This document shows, one piece after another, positions 45,155-53,913 of a stretch of 64,000 nucleotides of DNA. The DNA is from Roseisalinus antarcticus (lineage in GTDB: Bacteria; Pseudomonadota; Alphaproteobacteria; Rhodobacterales; Rhodobacteraceae): assembly GCF_900172355.1 (NCBI RefSeq), contig NZ_FWFZ01000002.1:62001-126000 (forward strand), written 5' to 3'. A program made the position numbers and the translations under genes. Each line of letters starts with the position of its first letter. The stretch's first letter is position 1. The notes under the pieces are model-generated. The model did no database searches. It was given only the letters and a program-made list of their open reading frames with translations, and was not told where the DNA came from.

Positions 45155-45461
45155 GAAGCGCCCGTCTTCCGCCCCGAGAGGCCGGCTGCGGGCTTTCCCC
45201 GTGGGGGCGGCTCTCGTGCCCGGTTGGCATGCCGTATCTGCTGCGCTGACGTCCCGGGGCGCCCCATCCCGTCACCGGCGCCTCGGCCGTGGATCCTTGT
45301 GTCACACATAGCTCATTTGCAGCCCGGCGGACGGCCCGGCGAGAGGTCGGGCGACGGGACCGGAACATGCCGCCAACAGGGCATTGTGGGTGGTCCGGGG
45401 GCGCCGGCGGCCGCAGGCCGGCGGCGCCCCCGTTGGTCGGCCCGCTTGCGGGCCGAAACCC
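45155..45461. other. Intergenic region holding the rsgA terminator candidate
   Basis: About 305 bases lie between the ankyrin gene and rsgA, which converge. The long GC-rich inverted repeat near 45391-45434 is described separately. The rest holds no recognisable gene or repeat copy. Confidence 0.45.
45391..45434 (-). terminator. Long GC-rich hairpin after rsgA
   Basis: An inverted repeat with arms beginning GGGGGCGCC and ending GGCGCCCCC, plus an inner GGCC/GGCC pairing, starts 27 bases past the rsgA stop. No T-run is seen, so a role as transcription end is only likely. Confidence 0.5.
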
Positions 45462-46499
45462 TCAGCCCGGCCTGCCCCGGTCGCGTCGGCCCTTCTGGGC
45501 CGCGCGATACACCTTGCCCAGCGAGCGGCTCCGCGCCCGGTTTTCCGCCACCGTCTCGGAGTTGTGGCGATCCTCCCGCCGCAACTTTTGCCACCGCGAC
45601 AGCCGGTCCGGGTCAAGCGTGCCATCGGCCAGCGCGGCCTGCACGGCACATCCCGGCTCTGTCTCGTGGCGGCAATCGTTGAAGCGGCAGGCGGCCTCGA
45701 GGTCTTCGATGTCGGAAAAAACCTCGGCGATGCCCTCGGCGGCATCCGCAAGACCAAGCTCGCGCATGCCGGGGGTGTCGACGATCCACCCGCCGTTCGC
45801 GGTAGGCAAGAGGTGGCGCGCGGTGGTCGTATGACGGCCCTTCGCGTCGTCCTCGCGGATCGCCTGCGTCGCCACGTTCTCGCCGGTCAGGCCGTTGGTG
45901 ATCGTCGACTTGCCGGTGCCGGAAGAGCCCACCAGCGCCAGGGTCTGCCCCGGGCCGCACCAGGCGGCGATGCGGCCAAGCTCCTCGGGGTCGCGGGCGT
46001 TCAGGGTGATGACCACCGCCACCGGCGACAGCCGCGTCGCCCGGCCGCGGTAGTCCGCATCGTCCTCGGCGAGATCGGCCTTGGTCAGCAGGATCAGCGG
46101 CAGGCACCCGGCCGCCGCCGCCATCGCCAGATACCGCTCTATCCGCGCTTCGTTGAAATCGGCGTTGCACGAGGTCACGATCGCCAGCGTGTCGACATTG
46201 GCGGCGATCAGCTGCGACCGCCCGTCCTTGCCGGCGGCCTTGCGCGAAACGCGCGTGAACCGGTCGAGAAGGCGCTCGATCAGCAGGGTGTCGGGATCGA
46301 AGATCACCCAATCCCCGACGGCAAGATCGCCGGTCGAGAGCCCGTGCGGGCAGGACAGGGTCAGCGGCCCGTCGCGCGAAAGGGCGGTCACCCGGGTGCG
46401 GGCGATGCCGCTTATCCTTGCGGCGCGGGGGGAAACCTCGTCAGTCTGTGCGGCGAAATGCGCACCCCAACCGAGCTCGGTCAGAGACGGAAATGTCAT
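45462..46499 (-). CDS. rsgA: Ribosome small subunit-dependent GTPase A
   Basis: A 345-residue circularly permuted GTPase that tests the maturing 30S subunit. An N-terminal OB-like domain is followed by the G motifs in permuted order: G4 LLTKADL, G1 GSSGTGKSTITN, G3 DTPGMREL, and a C-terminal zinc site CRFNDCRHETEPGC. The start ATG at 46499 gives MTFPSLTELGWGAHF, conserved in the family; the longer frame upstream is not. Its downstream hairpin may end transcription, and the SRP RNA gene lies 149 bases upstream on the same strand. Confidence 0.95.
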   Translation of the reverse strand: MTFPSLTELGWGAHFAAQTDEVSPRAARISGIARTRVTALSRDGPLTLSCPHGLSTGDLAVGDWVIFDPDTLLIERLLDRFTRVSRKAAGKDGRSQLIAANVDTLAIVTSCNADFNEARIERYLAMAAAAGCLPLILLTKADLAEDDADYRGRATRLSPVAVVITLNARDPEELGRIAAWCGPGQTLALVGSSGTGKSTITNGLTGENVATQAIREDDAKGRHTTTARHLLPTANGGWIVDTPGMRELGLADAAEGIAEVFSDIEDLEAACRFNDCRHETEPGCAVQAALADGTLDPDRLSRWQKLRREDRHNSETVAENRARSRSLGKVYRAAQKGRRDRGRPG

Positions 46500-46626
46500 G
46501 ATATCAGCCTGTGGAACAATCGCAGGAGGACCGCCCGTCGCCCGGCCAGTCCACTGGTCGAGGCGCTCAGAGGGCGCCCCGGAGGGTGATCGCAACAATC
46601 ATCAAAAGCCCTCCCGTTCCAAGGGT

Positions 46627-46647
46627 GCCCCGCCCGAAAGGGCGGGG
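46627..46647 (-). terminator. Terminator of the SRP RNA gene
   Basis: On the minus strand, ACCCCGCCC and GGGCGGGG pair around a TTTC loop immediately past the 3' end of the SRP RNA. Confidence 0.85.
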
Positions 46648-46648
46648 T

Positions 46649-46742
46649 GAGAGGCTGGAACACGACCCAAGCGGGTCTCGTTACGGCTGCTTCCTTCCGG
46701 ACCTGACCGGGTTGGCGAGGAGCTTGCCCGCGCCAACCTCTC
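46649..46742 (-). ncRNA. ffs: Signal recognition particle RNA (small, 4.5S-type)
   Basis: The minus strand carries the diagnostic apical loop GGTCAGGTCCGGAAGGAAGC, which binds the M domain of Ffh. The 5' end GAGAGGTTGG pairs with the 3' end CCAGCCTCTC, closing a rod of about 94 nt, the size of 4.5S RNA. With Ffh and FtsY it directs signal-bearing nascent proteins to the membrane. A promoter and a terminator flank it exactly. The terminal pairing defines both ends. Confidence 0.95.
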
Positions 46743-46748
46743 GAGTAC

Positions 46749-46777
46749 AACATAGCGAACCGGGCCGCGCCCTGCAA
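46749..46777 (-). promoter_or_regulatory. Sigma-70 type promoter of the SRP RNA gene
   Basis: On the minus strand TTGCAG (46772-46777) and TATGTT (46749-46754) are 17 bases apart; the RNA would start about 7 bases after the -10 element. Confidence 0.7.
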
Positions 46778-46801
46778 GGGCACCGCTCGGTCGGAATCGC
46801 C

Positions 46802-48655
46802 TCAAAGTGCAAGGGAAAAGCGTTCGAACCCGCCCTTGCCGGGGCCGAGGTGGATCATGTCGTGCAGGCAGTCCGGGCGGGCGACGGTCAGCGCCCCCGG
46901 CCCGGTCTGGAAGATCGCCCGGGTGGTGGGATCCATGGGCGCGAAGCTCCAGATCCGCGGCGCGGTCGGGCGGACGGGCCGTTCCGACTTGAGGTGATGG
47001 GCCACCACGTCGCGGGTGGAGGTCTTGGCGAGGTAGAGCACGGTGCCCCGTCGCGCCGCGCGGAACGTGCCCCCGCCGCCCATCCGGTAGGAATTCGAGA
47101 TCACCAGAAAACGGTCGTTGTCCTCGACCGGGCGGCCATCGCGGGTGATGTCGGTGACCCGCGCCGCGCGGTCGTCCAGCAGCTGCCCGGCGGGATCGAA
47201 CCGGGCGGGACGTCCGACGTCGATCTGGTAGGTCAGGCCCTCGAACACGTCGAAATTGTAGCTGGGAACGCCGCTGTCGATCAGTCGCTGACCCTCGGAT
47301 CCGGGTGTCACCGTGTTGAACAGGCTCGCGGACCGCTCCAGCCAGTCCCGGATGTCGACGCCGATCATCTCCATCACGCAGATCGTGTTGGGATAAAGGT
47401 AGAGATCGGCCGCGTGGCGGTAGGCCAGCGGTCCGGCGGGGATGTCCACGTAGTTCTCGGGGCCGCCCCAGCCCCCGGCCCGAAACGGGGCGGCGACAGA
47501 GAGCATCGGCAGGTCCGGCAGATCGGCCGCTGCCTCGGCCACATGCCGGCGCTGGGCATCGGCGACGATCTGGATCGAGGCGCTGGGGGCCGTCAGGGCG
47601 AAATAGCTGTCAATCGGCCCGGCCGTCTTTCCGATCGGCTGGCGGATGTGGTTCAGGGTGGTCCGGTGCGCGGGCGCCGCGGCCGCGACGATGCCCGGGT
47701 CCTCGCCGGTGTCGATCACCGGCAGGACGGCGCAGGTCTGGCCGGCCACATGCCAGCGGCCGCTGCGGGCGTCATGTTCCATGAGCAGGTCGACCCGGCC
47801 CACGTGGCTGGCGTGAAAGCCCGCCATCACCGCGGGTTTGCCATGCAGCGTCCCCGCCTCGGGGTCGATCACCTCGGTGGCCGAGAATTGCTCGCCCGGA
47901 AAGACCATATGGGTGTGGCCTGCCACGATCACGTCGATCCCGGGCACGCCGGCAAGCGGGACGGCGGCGTTCTCCATCCGCGGCTTGTAGGTCTCGGCGC
48001 CGATCCCCGAATGGCAGAGCGCGACCACCAGGTCGGCCCCCGCAAGGCGCATCCGCGGCACCTCGGCGAGGGCGCTGCTGACGATGTCGTCGGTCTCGAC
48101 GCGGCCGCTCAGATGGCTGCTGTCCCAATCCACGATCTGCGGCGGTGCGAAGCCGATGATGCCGATCCGCAGCGTCTCCACGCTGCCGTCCAGCATCTGC
48201 ATGCTGCGGTCGAGAATCGCCCAGGGCGTCAACAGCGTGCCGCCGCCGCTGCGGCGGACATTGGCCGACACCATGGGAAATTGCGCCGCGTCAAGGGCGC
48301 TTTCGAGAAAGTCGAGCCCGTAGTTGAACTCGTGGTTGCCCAGGGTCCCGCCATCGTAGCCGAGGGTGTTCATCGCGTGGACCGACGGGTGGGTGCCCAG
48401 ATCGCCCCCGACCCCTTCGGTGGCGATCACGTCGGACAACGGCGTGCCTTGCAGGAAATCGCCATTGTCGAACAGCAGGGTGTTGTCCGCATCGCTCCGT
48501 TCCTGACGAATCAGGCTCGCGGCGTGGGCGAATCCGGTCCCCGGCGCCGGGCGGTCGGCGTAGTAATCGTAGGCGGTCAGGTGGACGTGCAGATCCGTCG
48601 TCGCGAGAATTCGCAACCGTGCAAGGCCATTGACCACGTCACTGCGGGACGGCAT
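46802..48655 (-). CDS. cpdB: 2',3'-cyclic-nucleotide 2'-phosphodiesterase / 3'-nucleotidase family protein
   Basis: A 617-residue metallophosphoesterase joined to a 5'-nucleotidase C-terminal domain. Metal-binding blocks are LRILATTDLHVHL (residues 14-26), DNGDFLQGTPLSD, GTLGNHEFNYGLDF and VAGHTHMVFPG; the substrate-recognition half has YLYPNTICVMEMIG and YNFDVFEGLTYQIDVGRP. It would open 2',3'-cyclic nucleotides and dephosphorylate 3'-nucleotides. Enteric CpdB is periplasmic, but here no signal peptide is visible (MPSRSDVVNGLARLRI), so it may be cytosolic, or its natural start may lie elsewhere. Its stop is 60 bases from the SRP RNA. Confidence 0.9.
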   Translation of the reverse strand: MPSRSDVVNGLARLRILATTDLHVHLTAYDYYADRPAPGTGFAHAASLIRQERSDADNTLLFDNGDFLQGTPLSDVIATEGVGGDLGTHPSVHAMNTLGYDGGTLGNHEFNYGLDFLESALDAAQFPMVSANVRRSGGGTLLTPWAILDRSMQMLDGSVETLRIGIIGFAPPQIVDWDSSHLSGRVETDDIVSSALAEVPRMRLAGADLVVALCHSGIGAETYKPRMENAAVPLAGVPGIDVIVAGHTHMVFPGEQFSATEVIDPEAGTLHGKPAVMAGFHASHVGRVDLLMEHDARSGRWHVAGQTCAVLPVIDTGEDPGIVAAAAPAHRTTLNHIRQPIGKTAGPIDSYFALTAPSASIQIVADAQRRHVAEAAADLPDLPMLSVAAPFRAGGWGGPENYVDIPAGPLAYRHAADLYLYPNTICVMEMIGVDIRDWLERSASLFNTVTPGSEGQRLIDSGVPSYNFDVFEGLTYQIDVGRPARFDPAGQLLDDRAARVTDITRDGRPVEDNDRFLVISNSYRMGGGGTFRAARRGTVLYLAKTSTRDVVAHHLKSERPVRPTAPRIWSFAPMDPTTRAIFQTGPGALTVARPDCLHDMIHLGPGKGGFERFSLAL

Positions 48656-48776
48656 CTGAGACTTTCACGTTGGTCCTGTCCTCTAATACTACTCAACCTT
48701 AAGTTTAGCAGCCTGCTTGGCAAGCCGGGAGTCACATCCCGTTGCGTCCGGGTCCCGCACATGCAACGGAATGTCC

Positions 48777-49742
48777 ATGCAAATCTCTGAAGAAGTGACT
48801 TTCGGCGGCGCCGGGCTGGACCGTGCGGCGCAGGATCGCGGGGACGCGGCGCAGGAAAGCCTGCGGGCGGACCCGTCCGCCCGGGCGCTGCTGCTGTGGC
48901 GGGGCAAAGTTCTGGTGCAGGGCGAGGCGCCTCTGACCGTGGCGCAGCTGCCGCTGACCCACGCGGTGATGGGCGTGCAGGACGGGCCCCCGATCTATCT
49001 CGGCCGGACCGAGGCCGGGCCGGTCTTTGCCAGCGACATCAGCCAGTGGGCGCCCGAGGAGGTCGACGAGGCTGCCCTCGGCAGCTTTCTCGACCCCACC
49101 GAACAGCGCCACCCGCTGCTGGAGGAGGGGCTGCGATTCGTCGAGGTGCGGGCCGTCATGACCCGCCTGACCGCCGCGGATGCCGAACTGGCCGCCACCG
49201 CCAAGGCGATCTTCGGCTGGCACGCGAGCCACGGGTTCTGCGCCTGTTGCGGTGCGCGATCCGTCATGGCCCAGGCCGGCTGGCAGCGCGATTGCCCGAC
49301 CTGCGGCGCCCGGCACTTTCCGCGCACCGACCCCGTTGTCATCATGCTGGTGACCCATGGCAATTCGGTGTTGCTCGGCCGCTCTCCCCATTGGCCGGAC
49401 GGGATGTATTCGCTTCTGGCCGGCTTCATGGAACCGGGCGAGACCGTCGAGGCCGCTGTCCGCCGCGAGGTTTTCGAGGAGACTGCGGTGCGGGTCGGCC
49501 GGGTGACGTATCTCGCCAGCCAGCCCTGGCCGTTTCCGGCCTCTCTCATGCTCGGGTGCCGCGGAGAGGCGACCACCACCGACATCGTGATCGACCCGGT
49601 CGAGATCGAACACGCGCTGTGGGTCTCGCGAGAACGTCTGATGGAGGTGTTCGCGGGCCGCGATCCCGCGATCAAACCGGCCCGCCCCGGCGCGATCGCG
49701 CATTTTCTTCTGCGCAACTGGCTTGCGGACCGGCTGGAATGA
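48777..49742 (+). CDS. nudC: NADH pyrophosphatase NudC-type
   Basis: A 321-residue Nudix hydrolase that splits NAD(H) to NMN(H) and AMP and may remove NAD caps from RNA. A zinc ribbon with four cysteines (FCACCGAR and DCPTCGAR) is followed by the Nudix box GFMEPGETVEAAVRREVFEE and by SQPWPFP, the motif specific to NADH pyrophosphatases. The start ATG at 48777 (MQISEEVTFGGAGLDR) resembles family members; the ATG at 48771 is an alternative. It is divergent from the phosphodiesterase gene and is followed at 40 bases by a START-like gene on the same strand. Confidence 0.93.
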   Translation: MQISEEVTFGGAGLDRAAQDRGDAAQESLRADPSARALLLWRGKVLVQGEAPLTVAQLPLTHAVMGVQDGPPIYLGRTEAGPVFASDISQWAPEEVDEAALGSFLDPTEQRHPLLEEGLRFVEVRAVMTRLTAADAELAATAKAIFGWHASHGFCACCGARSVMAQAGWQRDCPTCGARHFPRTDPVVIMLVTHGNSVLLGRSPHWPDGMYSLLAGFMEPGETVEAAVRREVFEETAVRVGRVTYLASQPWPFPASLMLGCRGEATTTDIVIDPVEIEHALWVSRERLMEVFAGRDPAIKPARPGAIAHFLLRNWLADRLE

Positions 49743-49782
49743 CGCGAGGCTCCGCGCCGAAAGTCACAAGGGTTGGTTCGGC

Positions 49783-50250
49783 ATGAAATTTTCGGTTCGG
49801 GACGACATCGAGGCGCCCATCGACTTCGTCTTTGCCCAGGTTAGCGATTTCGCCGCCTTCGAACGGCTGATCCTGCGCCGCGGCGCCACGGTCGAGCGTC
49901 AGGGCGTCGACGGCAATGACGGGCTGGGGGCGCGTTGGAAAGTCGACTTCGTGTTTCGTGGCAAACCGCGGGAGGTGCTCGCGACGGTCACCGCCTTCGA
50001 TCCGCCCGGCAATCTGGCGATCAGCAGCGCCTCCAGCGGGATCGACGGGCTGACCACGGTCGAGCTTCTGGCGTTGTCGAAGTCGCGCACGCGCCTGTCC
50101 TTCGCACAGGAGCTCAAGCCCAACACCTTGGCGGCCTGGCTGATGATCCAGTCGCTGAAGCTGGCCAAGTCGTCGCTGGAAAGCCGCCTGCGCCTGCGCA
50201 CGACCGAGTTTGCCAAGGATGTCGAAAGGCGCTGGCGCAGTCAGTCCTGA
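49783..50250 (+). CDS. SRPBCC (START-like) domain protein
   Basis: A 155-residue single-domain protein of the SRPBCC superfamily, which forms a deep hydrophobic pocket for lipids or other small ligands. KFSVRDDIEAPIDFVFAQVSDFAAFERLIL at the N terminus and the alternating strands ending in RLRLRTTEFAKDV are typical. The ligand is unknown. The ATG at 49783 follows AAGGGTTGG. The last 10 bases overlap the end of pheA on the other strand. It is probably in one transcript with nudC. Confidence 0.85.
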   Translation: MKFSVRDDIEAPIDFVFAQVSDFAAFERLILRRGATVERQGVDGNDGLGARWKVDFVFRGKPREVLATVTAFDPPGNLAISSASSGIDGLTTVELLALSKSRTRLSFAQELKPNTLAAWLMIQSLKLAKSSLESRLRLRTTEFAKDVERRWRSQS

Positions 50251-51101
50251 GAGCTGTTGCGCCGCGTCTCGTAGCGGCGCCGGTCGGCGGGAAAGACACC
50301 CATCAGGCGAACGCGATCGGTGAAGTAGTCCAGCTCTTCGAGCGCGAGCTGCACAGAGCGGTCGTCGGGGTGGCCTTCGATCTCGGCATAGAATTGCGTC
50401 GCCGAGAAATTGCCGTCGACCATGTAGCTTTCGAGCTTGGTCATGTTGACCCCGTTGGTCGTGAATCCCCCCATCGCCTTGTAGAGCGCGGCGGGAATGT
50501 TGCGGACCCGGAAAATGAAGCTGGTGATCATGCCGGTGGGGCCGCGGCGTGAAAAATCGGGCTCGCGCGCCATGATGACGAAGCGGGTGGTGTTGCGGTC
50601 GTGATCCTCGATGTTGCGGGCCAGCACCGACAGATCGTAGATCTGCGCCGCCAGTTCCGAGGCAAGGGCCCCCATGGAGTAATCGCCGATCTCGGCCACC
50701 CGGGCCGCCGATCCGGCGGTGTCCGCGCCGGTCAGCGGGGTGATGTCATGCTCTCGCAGGAACCCCCGGCATTGTCCTAGCAGGACGGTATGGCTCATCG
50801 CCGATCTGACGTCCGGAAGGCGCGCCCCGCGCACGCCCAGCAGGTTGATATGCACGCGCACGAAGGCTTCGGCGATGATGTGCAACCCGCTTTCGGGCAG
50901 CAGGTGATGGACGTCGGCGACCCGGCCGTAGGTCGAATTCTCGACCGCGATCATGCCGAATTCGGCATCGCCTTTTCGCACCGCCTCGATCGCATGCTCG
51001 AATGTCGGACAGGGCAACGGCTCCAGATCCGGCCGCGCCTCGACGCAGGCCTGGTGGCCGTAGGCGCCCAATTCTCCTTGGAACGCAATTTTCCCGGTCA
51101 T
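50241..51101 (-). CDS. pheA: Prephenate dehydratase
   Basis: A 286-residue monofunctional enzyme converting prephenate to phenylpyruvate for phenylalanine synthesis. The PDT domain shows KIAFQGELGAYGHQA, MIAVENSTYGRVADVHHLL, and NTTRFVIMAREP with the catalytic threonine-arginine-phenylalanine; the C-terminal ACT domain with GALYKAM-like AALYKAMGGFTTNGVNMTKLESY would bind phenylalanine for feedback control. No chorismate mutase domain is fused. The ATG at 51101 opens the conserved MTGKIAFQG. It runs divergently from the membrane cytochrome c gene. Confidence 0.96.
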   Translation of the reverse strand: MTGKIAFQGELGAYGHQACVEARPDLEPLPCPTFEHAIEAVRKGDAEFGMIAVENSTYGRVADVHHLLPESGLHIIAEAFVRVHINLLGVRGARLPDVRSAMSHTVLLGQCRGFLREHDITPLTGADTAGSAARVAEIGDYSMGALASELAAQIYDLSVLARNIEDHDRNTTRFVIMAREPDFSRRGPTGMITSFIFRVRNIPAALYKAMGGFTTNGVNMTKLESYMVDGNFSATQFYAEIEGHPDDRSVQLALEELDYFTDRVRLMGVFPADRRRYETRRNSSQD

Positions 51102-51216
51102 TCCACGAACCCCCCAGAGTGTCGGAAATGGGCATTTCGTCGCGGTGCTACATCTTGCAAGACGGGGCTTGAAGCGGATACATGACCTCGAAATCGAGAT
51201 GGGGACGGAACGCGAC

Positions 51217-51732
51217 ATGTTCGACACAATGACCCTTACCAAGGTCCTGGGCGGCCTCTGCGGGACTCTGCTTGTCTTTCTGCTGGGCGGCTGGACCGCC
51301 GAGACGATCTATCACAGCGGCGGCCACGGCGAGGGTGAACAAGCCTACGTCATCGAGGTCGAGGGCGAGGACACCGGTGGCGAGCCCGTCGAAGAGGGGC
51401 CCGCGTTCGAGGAAGTGTTCGCCCAGGCAGATGTCGCCGCGGGCGAGACCCTGTGGCGCAACTGCCGGTCCTGTCATGCGCTGGAGCCCGGCGTGAACGG
51501 CACCGGCCCGACGCTTTACGGCGTCGTCGGACGCGACGTGGCGTCGATTTCCGACTTCAGCTACTCTGGCGCATTGGTGGAAGCGGCGGACGTCTGGACC
51601 CCCGAACACCTGAACGGCTTTCTCGAGGACCCCAAGGGTTATGCCCCCGGCACGGCCATGGGCTACAACGGGATGCGCAAGGTCGAGGATCGGGCGGACC
51701 TGATCGCCTATCTCGACAGCATCGACGACTGA
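51217..51732 (+). CDS. Membrane-anchored cytochrome c
   Basis: A 171-residue class I cytochrome c with an uncleaved N-terminal anchor (LTKVLGGLCGTLLVFLLGGWTA), a long acidic linker (residues 40-70, rich in E and G) and a heme domain with CRSCH, the sixth ligand methionine in GTAMGYNGM, and GPTLYGVVGR. This is the layout of cytochrome cy or c552 (CycM), which moves electrons from the bc1 complex to cytochrome oxidases. The ATG at 51217 matches the anchor. It is divergent from pheA, an arrangement seen in relatives, and a clear terminator follows. Confidence 0.93.
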   Translation: MFDTMTLTKVLGGLCGTLLVFLLGGWTAETIYHSGGHGEGEQAYVIEVEGEDTGGEPVEEGPAFEEVFAQADVAAGETLWRNCRSCHALEPGVNGTGPTLYGVVGRDVASISDFSYSGALVEAADVWTPEHLNGFLEDPKGYAPGTAMGYNGMRKVEDRADLIAYLDSIDD

Positions 51733-51758
51733 CCCCGGCCCGAGCTCCGGAAATGCCG

Positions 51759-51783
51759 AAGGCCGCCCGCGCAGGGCGGCCTT
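51759..51783 (+). terminator. Rho-independent terminator of the cytochrome c gene
   Basis: A 10 bp stem AAGGCCGCCC / GGGCGGCCTT with a 5-base loop begins 26 bases after the stop and is followed by TCGTGTT. Confidence 0.8.
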
Positions 51784-51960
51784 TCGTGTTATGCCGTTCC
51801 GGAGGGCGTTCGGGTCCACGCATGATCCGTTCACGCATTGCTGACGAATTCGCGCCTTGATTGTTCGACAAGTGGCCATTTAGCTACAAATCCTAGTCAG
51901 GGCCCGACGCGGCCCGCGGCACCGACCCGTTTCGCAGGCTGTCAAGCACAGGAGATCGCC

Positions 51961-53886
51961 ATGAGACCGAGCCACCCCCCCCAAGTCGCAGCGCTGGCAG
52001 CGGCCCGCGACGCGGATGCCCGGCGCCTGGCCCTCCTCGGCGGCAGCCTGCTCGTCGTGGGCACGCTCTGGGGCACGGTGGCCTTCGGCGAGGCGCATGA
52101 GGAGGTCACGACCTCCTACGGCTACACCAACTTCGGCGAGCTCAAGTATCCGGCCGATTTCGAGCATCTGGACTACGTGAACCCCGATGCGCCCAAGGGC
52201 GGGGAGATCGCCGTCTGGACCCAGGGCACCTTCGACAGCTTCAACAACTACGCCCGCCAGGGGGTCGCGGCATCGCTGTCCACGATCGGATCGGAAGCGA
52301 TCCTGACCAGCACGGCCGACGATCCCTACGGCCTCTACTGCTATCTCTGCACCACGCTGGAATACCCCGACGACCTGTCGTGGATCGTCTTCAACCTTCG
52401 TGACGACGTGACCTTCGCGAACGGCACGCCGATGACCGCCGAGGATGTGGCGTTCTCCTACAACATCTTCATCGAGCAGGGCATCGCGGAATATCGCAAC
52501 GTCGCCGAGGGCTTTGTGGAATCGGTCGAGGTCGAGGGCCCCCACCGGATCAAATTCATCTTTCAGGACGACGCCCCCCGGCGCGACCGGGTGTCCTTCG
52601 CGGGCGGCACGCCGGTCTTTTCCAAGACCTGGTTCGAAGAGGGCGGCATCCGGCTGGACGAAAGCACCGAAGAGCCGTTCATGGCGACCGGGCAATACGT
52701 GCTCGACAGCTTCGACTACAACCGCCAGATCATCTATCGCAGCAACCCCGACTACTGGGGGGCTGACGTTCCGTTCAACGTCGGGCGCGGCAATTTCGAG
52801 TCGATCCGCGTGGAATACTTTGCCGACAGTTCCGCCGCGTTCGAGGCGTTCAAGGCGGGCGAATACACCTTCCGGATCGAGAATTCGTCACGCCAGTGGG
52901 CGACCGGCTACGATTTCCCGGCGCTCGACAACGGCTGGGCCGTGACCGAAGAGCTGTTCGACGGGACCGTCGGCACCCGGCAGGCCTTCGTGTTCAACCT
53001 CGACCGCGAGCAGTGGCAGGACGAAAGCGTGCGCCGCGCGGTGGAGCTGATGTTCAACTTCGAATGGTCGAACCGGACCCTGTTCTACGACCTCTATGCG
53101 CGGCCCGAGAGCTACTGGTCGAACACCGATCTGGCCGCGTCGGGCACCCCGTCCGAGGCAGAGCTCGCCATCCTGCAACCGCTGGTCGACGAAGGCCTGC
53201 TCGACGCTGAAATTCTGACCGCCGAGGCGGTCATGCCGCCGGTCAACGACCCCGAGGAGAACGCGCCCTCGCGCGGTGTCTTCCGCGCGGCGGCCGCCCT
53301 GCTCGAGGACGCGGGCTATGCGATCGGCGACGACGGGTATTACGCCAAGGACGGGCAGACGCTCGAGGTCGTGTTCCTGCAGGTCTCGCCGCAGTTCGAC
53401 CGGATCGTGAACCCCTATATCGAGAACCTGGAGCGTCTTGGCATCAAGGGTGTTCTGGAGCGGGTGGACTTCGCCCAATATGTCGAACGGCGGCGCTCCG
53501 GCGATTTCGACCTGACCAACCACGGCTTCGACATGGGCTTCGAGCCGGGGACGGGGCTCGAGCAATGGTATGCGTCGAAGACGGCCGACGACAGCTCTCG
53601 CAACGTGATGCGCCTGCGCAACGAGGCGGTCGACCGGATCCTGCCGCTGATCGTGCAGGCCGAAACGCTGGAAGAGCTCAACACCTCCACTCAGGCTCTG
53701 GACCGGGTGCTGCGGTCGATCGGCTTCGACGTGCCGCAATGGTTCAACGACCAGCACTGGGTGGCGTATTACGACATGTATCGTCACCCCGAGAACATGC
53801 CGCCGCTGACGCTGGGGCATCTCGATTTCTGGTGGTACGACGCGGACCGCGCCGCCGAGCTGCGCGCCGCGGGCGCGTTCCAGTAA
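51961..53886 (+). CDS. yejA: ABC transporter substrate-binding protein, YejA type
   Basis: A 641-residue periplasmic binding protein of the SBP family 5, the larger YejA class for oligopeptides or microcin C-like peptides. Features: a signal region (RRLALLGGSLLVVGTLWGTVAFG), the YejA start GYTNFGELKYPADFEHLDYVNPDAPKGGE, and lobe motifs such as RVEYFADSSAAFEAFKAGEYTF and GFDVPQWFNDQHWVAYYDMY. The permease and ATPase genes follow without long gaps. YejABEF in Agrobacterium and Sinorhizobium has been linked to uptake of peptidoglycan fragments; this role is possible here but not shown. The ATG at 51961 is preceded by AGGAGATCGCC. Confidence 0.93.
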   Translation: MRPSHPPQVAALAAARDADARRLALLGGSLLVVGTLWGTVAFGEAHEEVTTSYGYTNFGELKYPADFEHLDYVNPDAPKGGEIAVWTQGTFDSFNNYARQGVAASLSTIGSEAILTSTADDPYGLYCYLCTTLEYPDDLSWIVFNLRDDVTFANGTPMTAEDVAFSYNIFIEQGIAEYRNVAEGFVESVEVEGPHRIKFIFQDDAPRRDRVSFAGGTPVFSKTWFEEGGIRLDESTEEPFMATGQYVLDSFDYNRQIIYRSNPDYWGADVPFNVGRGNFESIRVEYFADSSAAFEAFKAGEYTFRIENSSRQWATGYDFPALDNGWAVTEELFDGTVGTRQAFVFNLDREQWQDESVRRAVELMFNFEWSNRTLFYDLYARPESYWSNTDLAASGTPSEAELAILQPLVDEGLLDAEILTAEAVMPPVNDPEENAPSRGVFRAAAALLEDAGYAIGDDGYYAKDGQTLEVVFLQVSPQFDRIVNPYIENLERLGIKGVLERVDFAQYVERRRSGDFDLTNHGFDMGFEPGTGLEQWYASKTADDSSRNVMRLRNEAVDRILPLIVQAETLEELNTSTQALDRVLRSIGFDVPQWFNDQHWVAYYDMYRHPENMPPLTLGHLDFWWYDADRAAELRAAGAFQ

Positions 53887-53913
53887 CCGGCAGGCCAGGA
53901 AGGGAACCGCGCT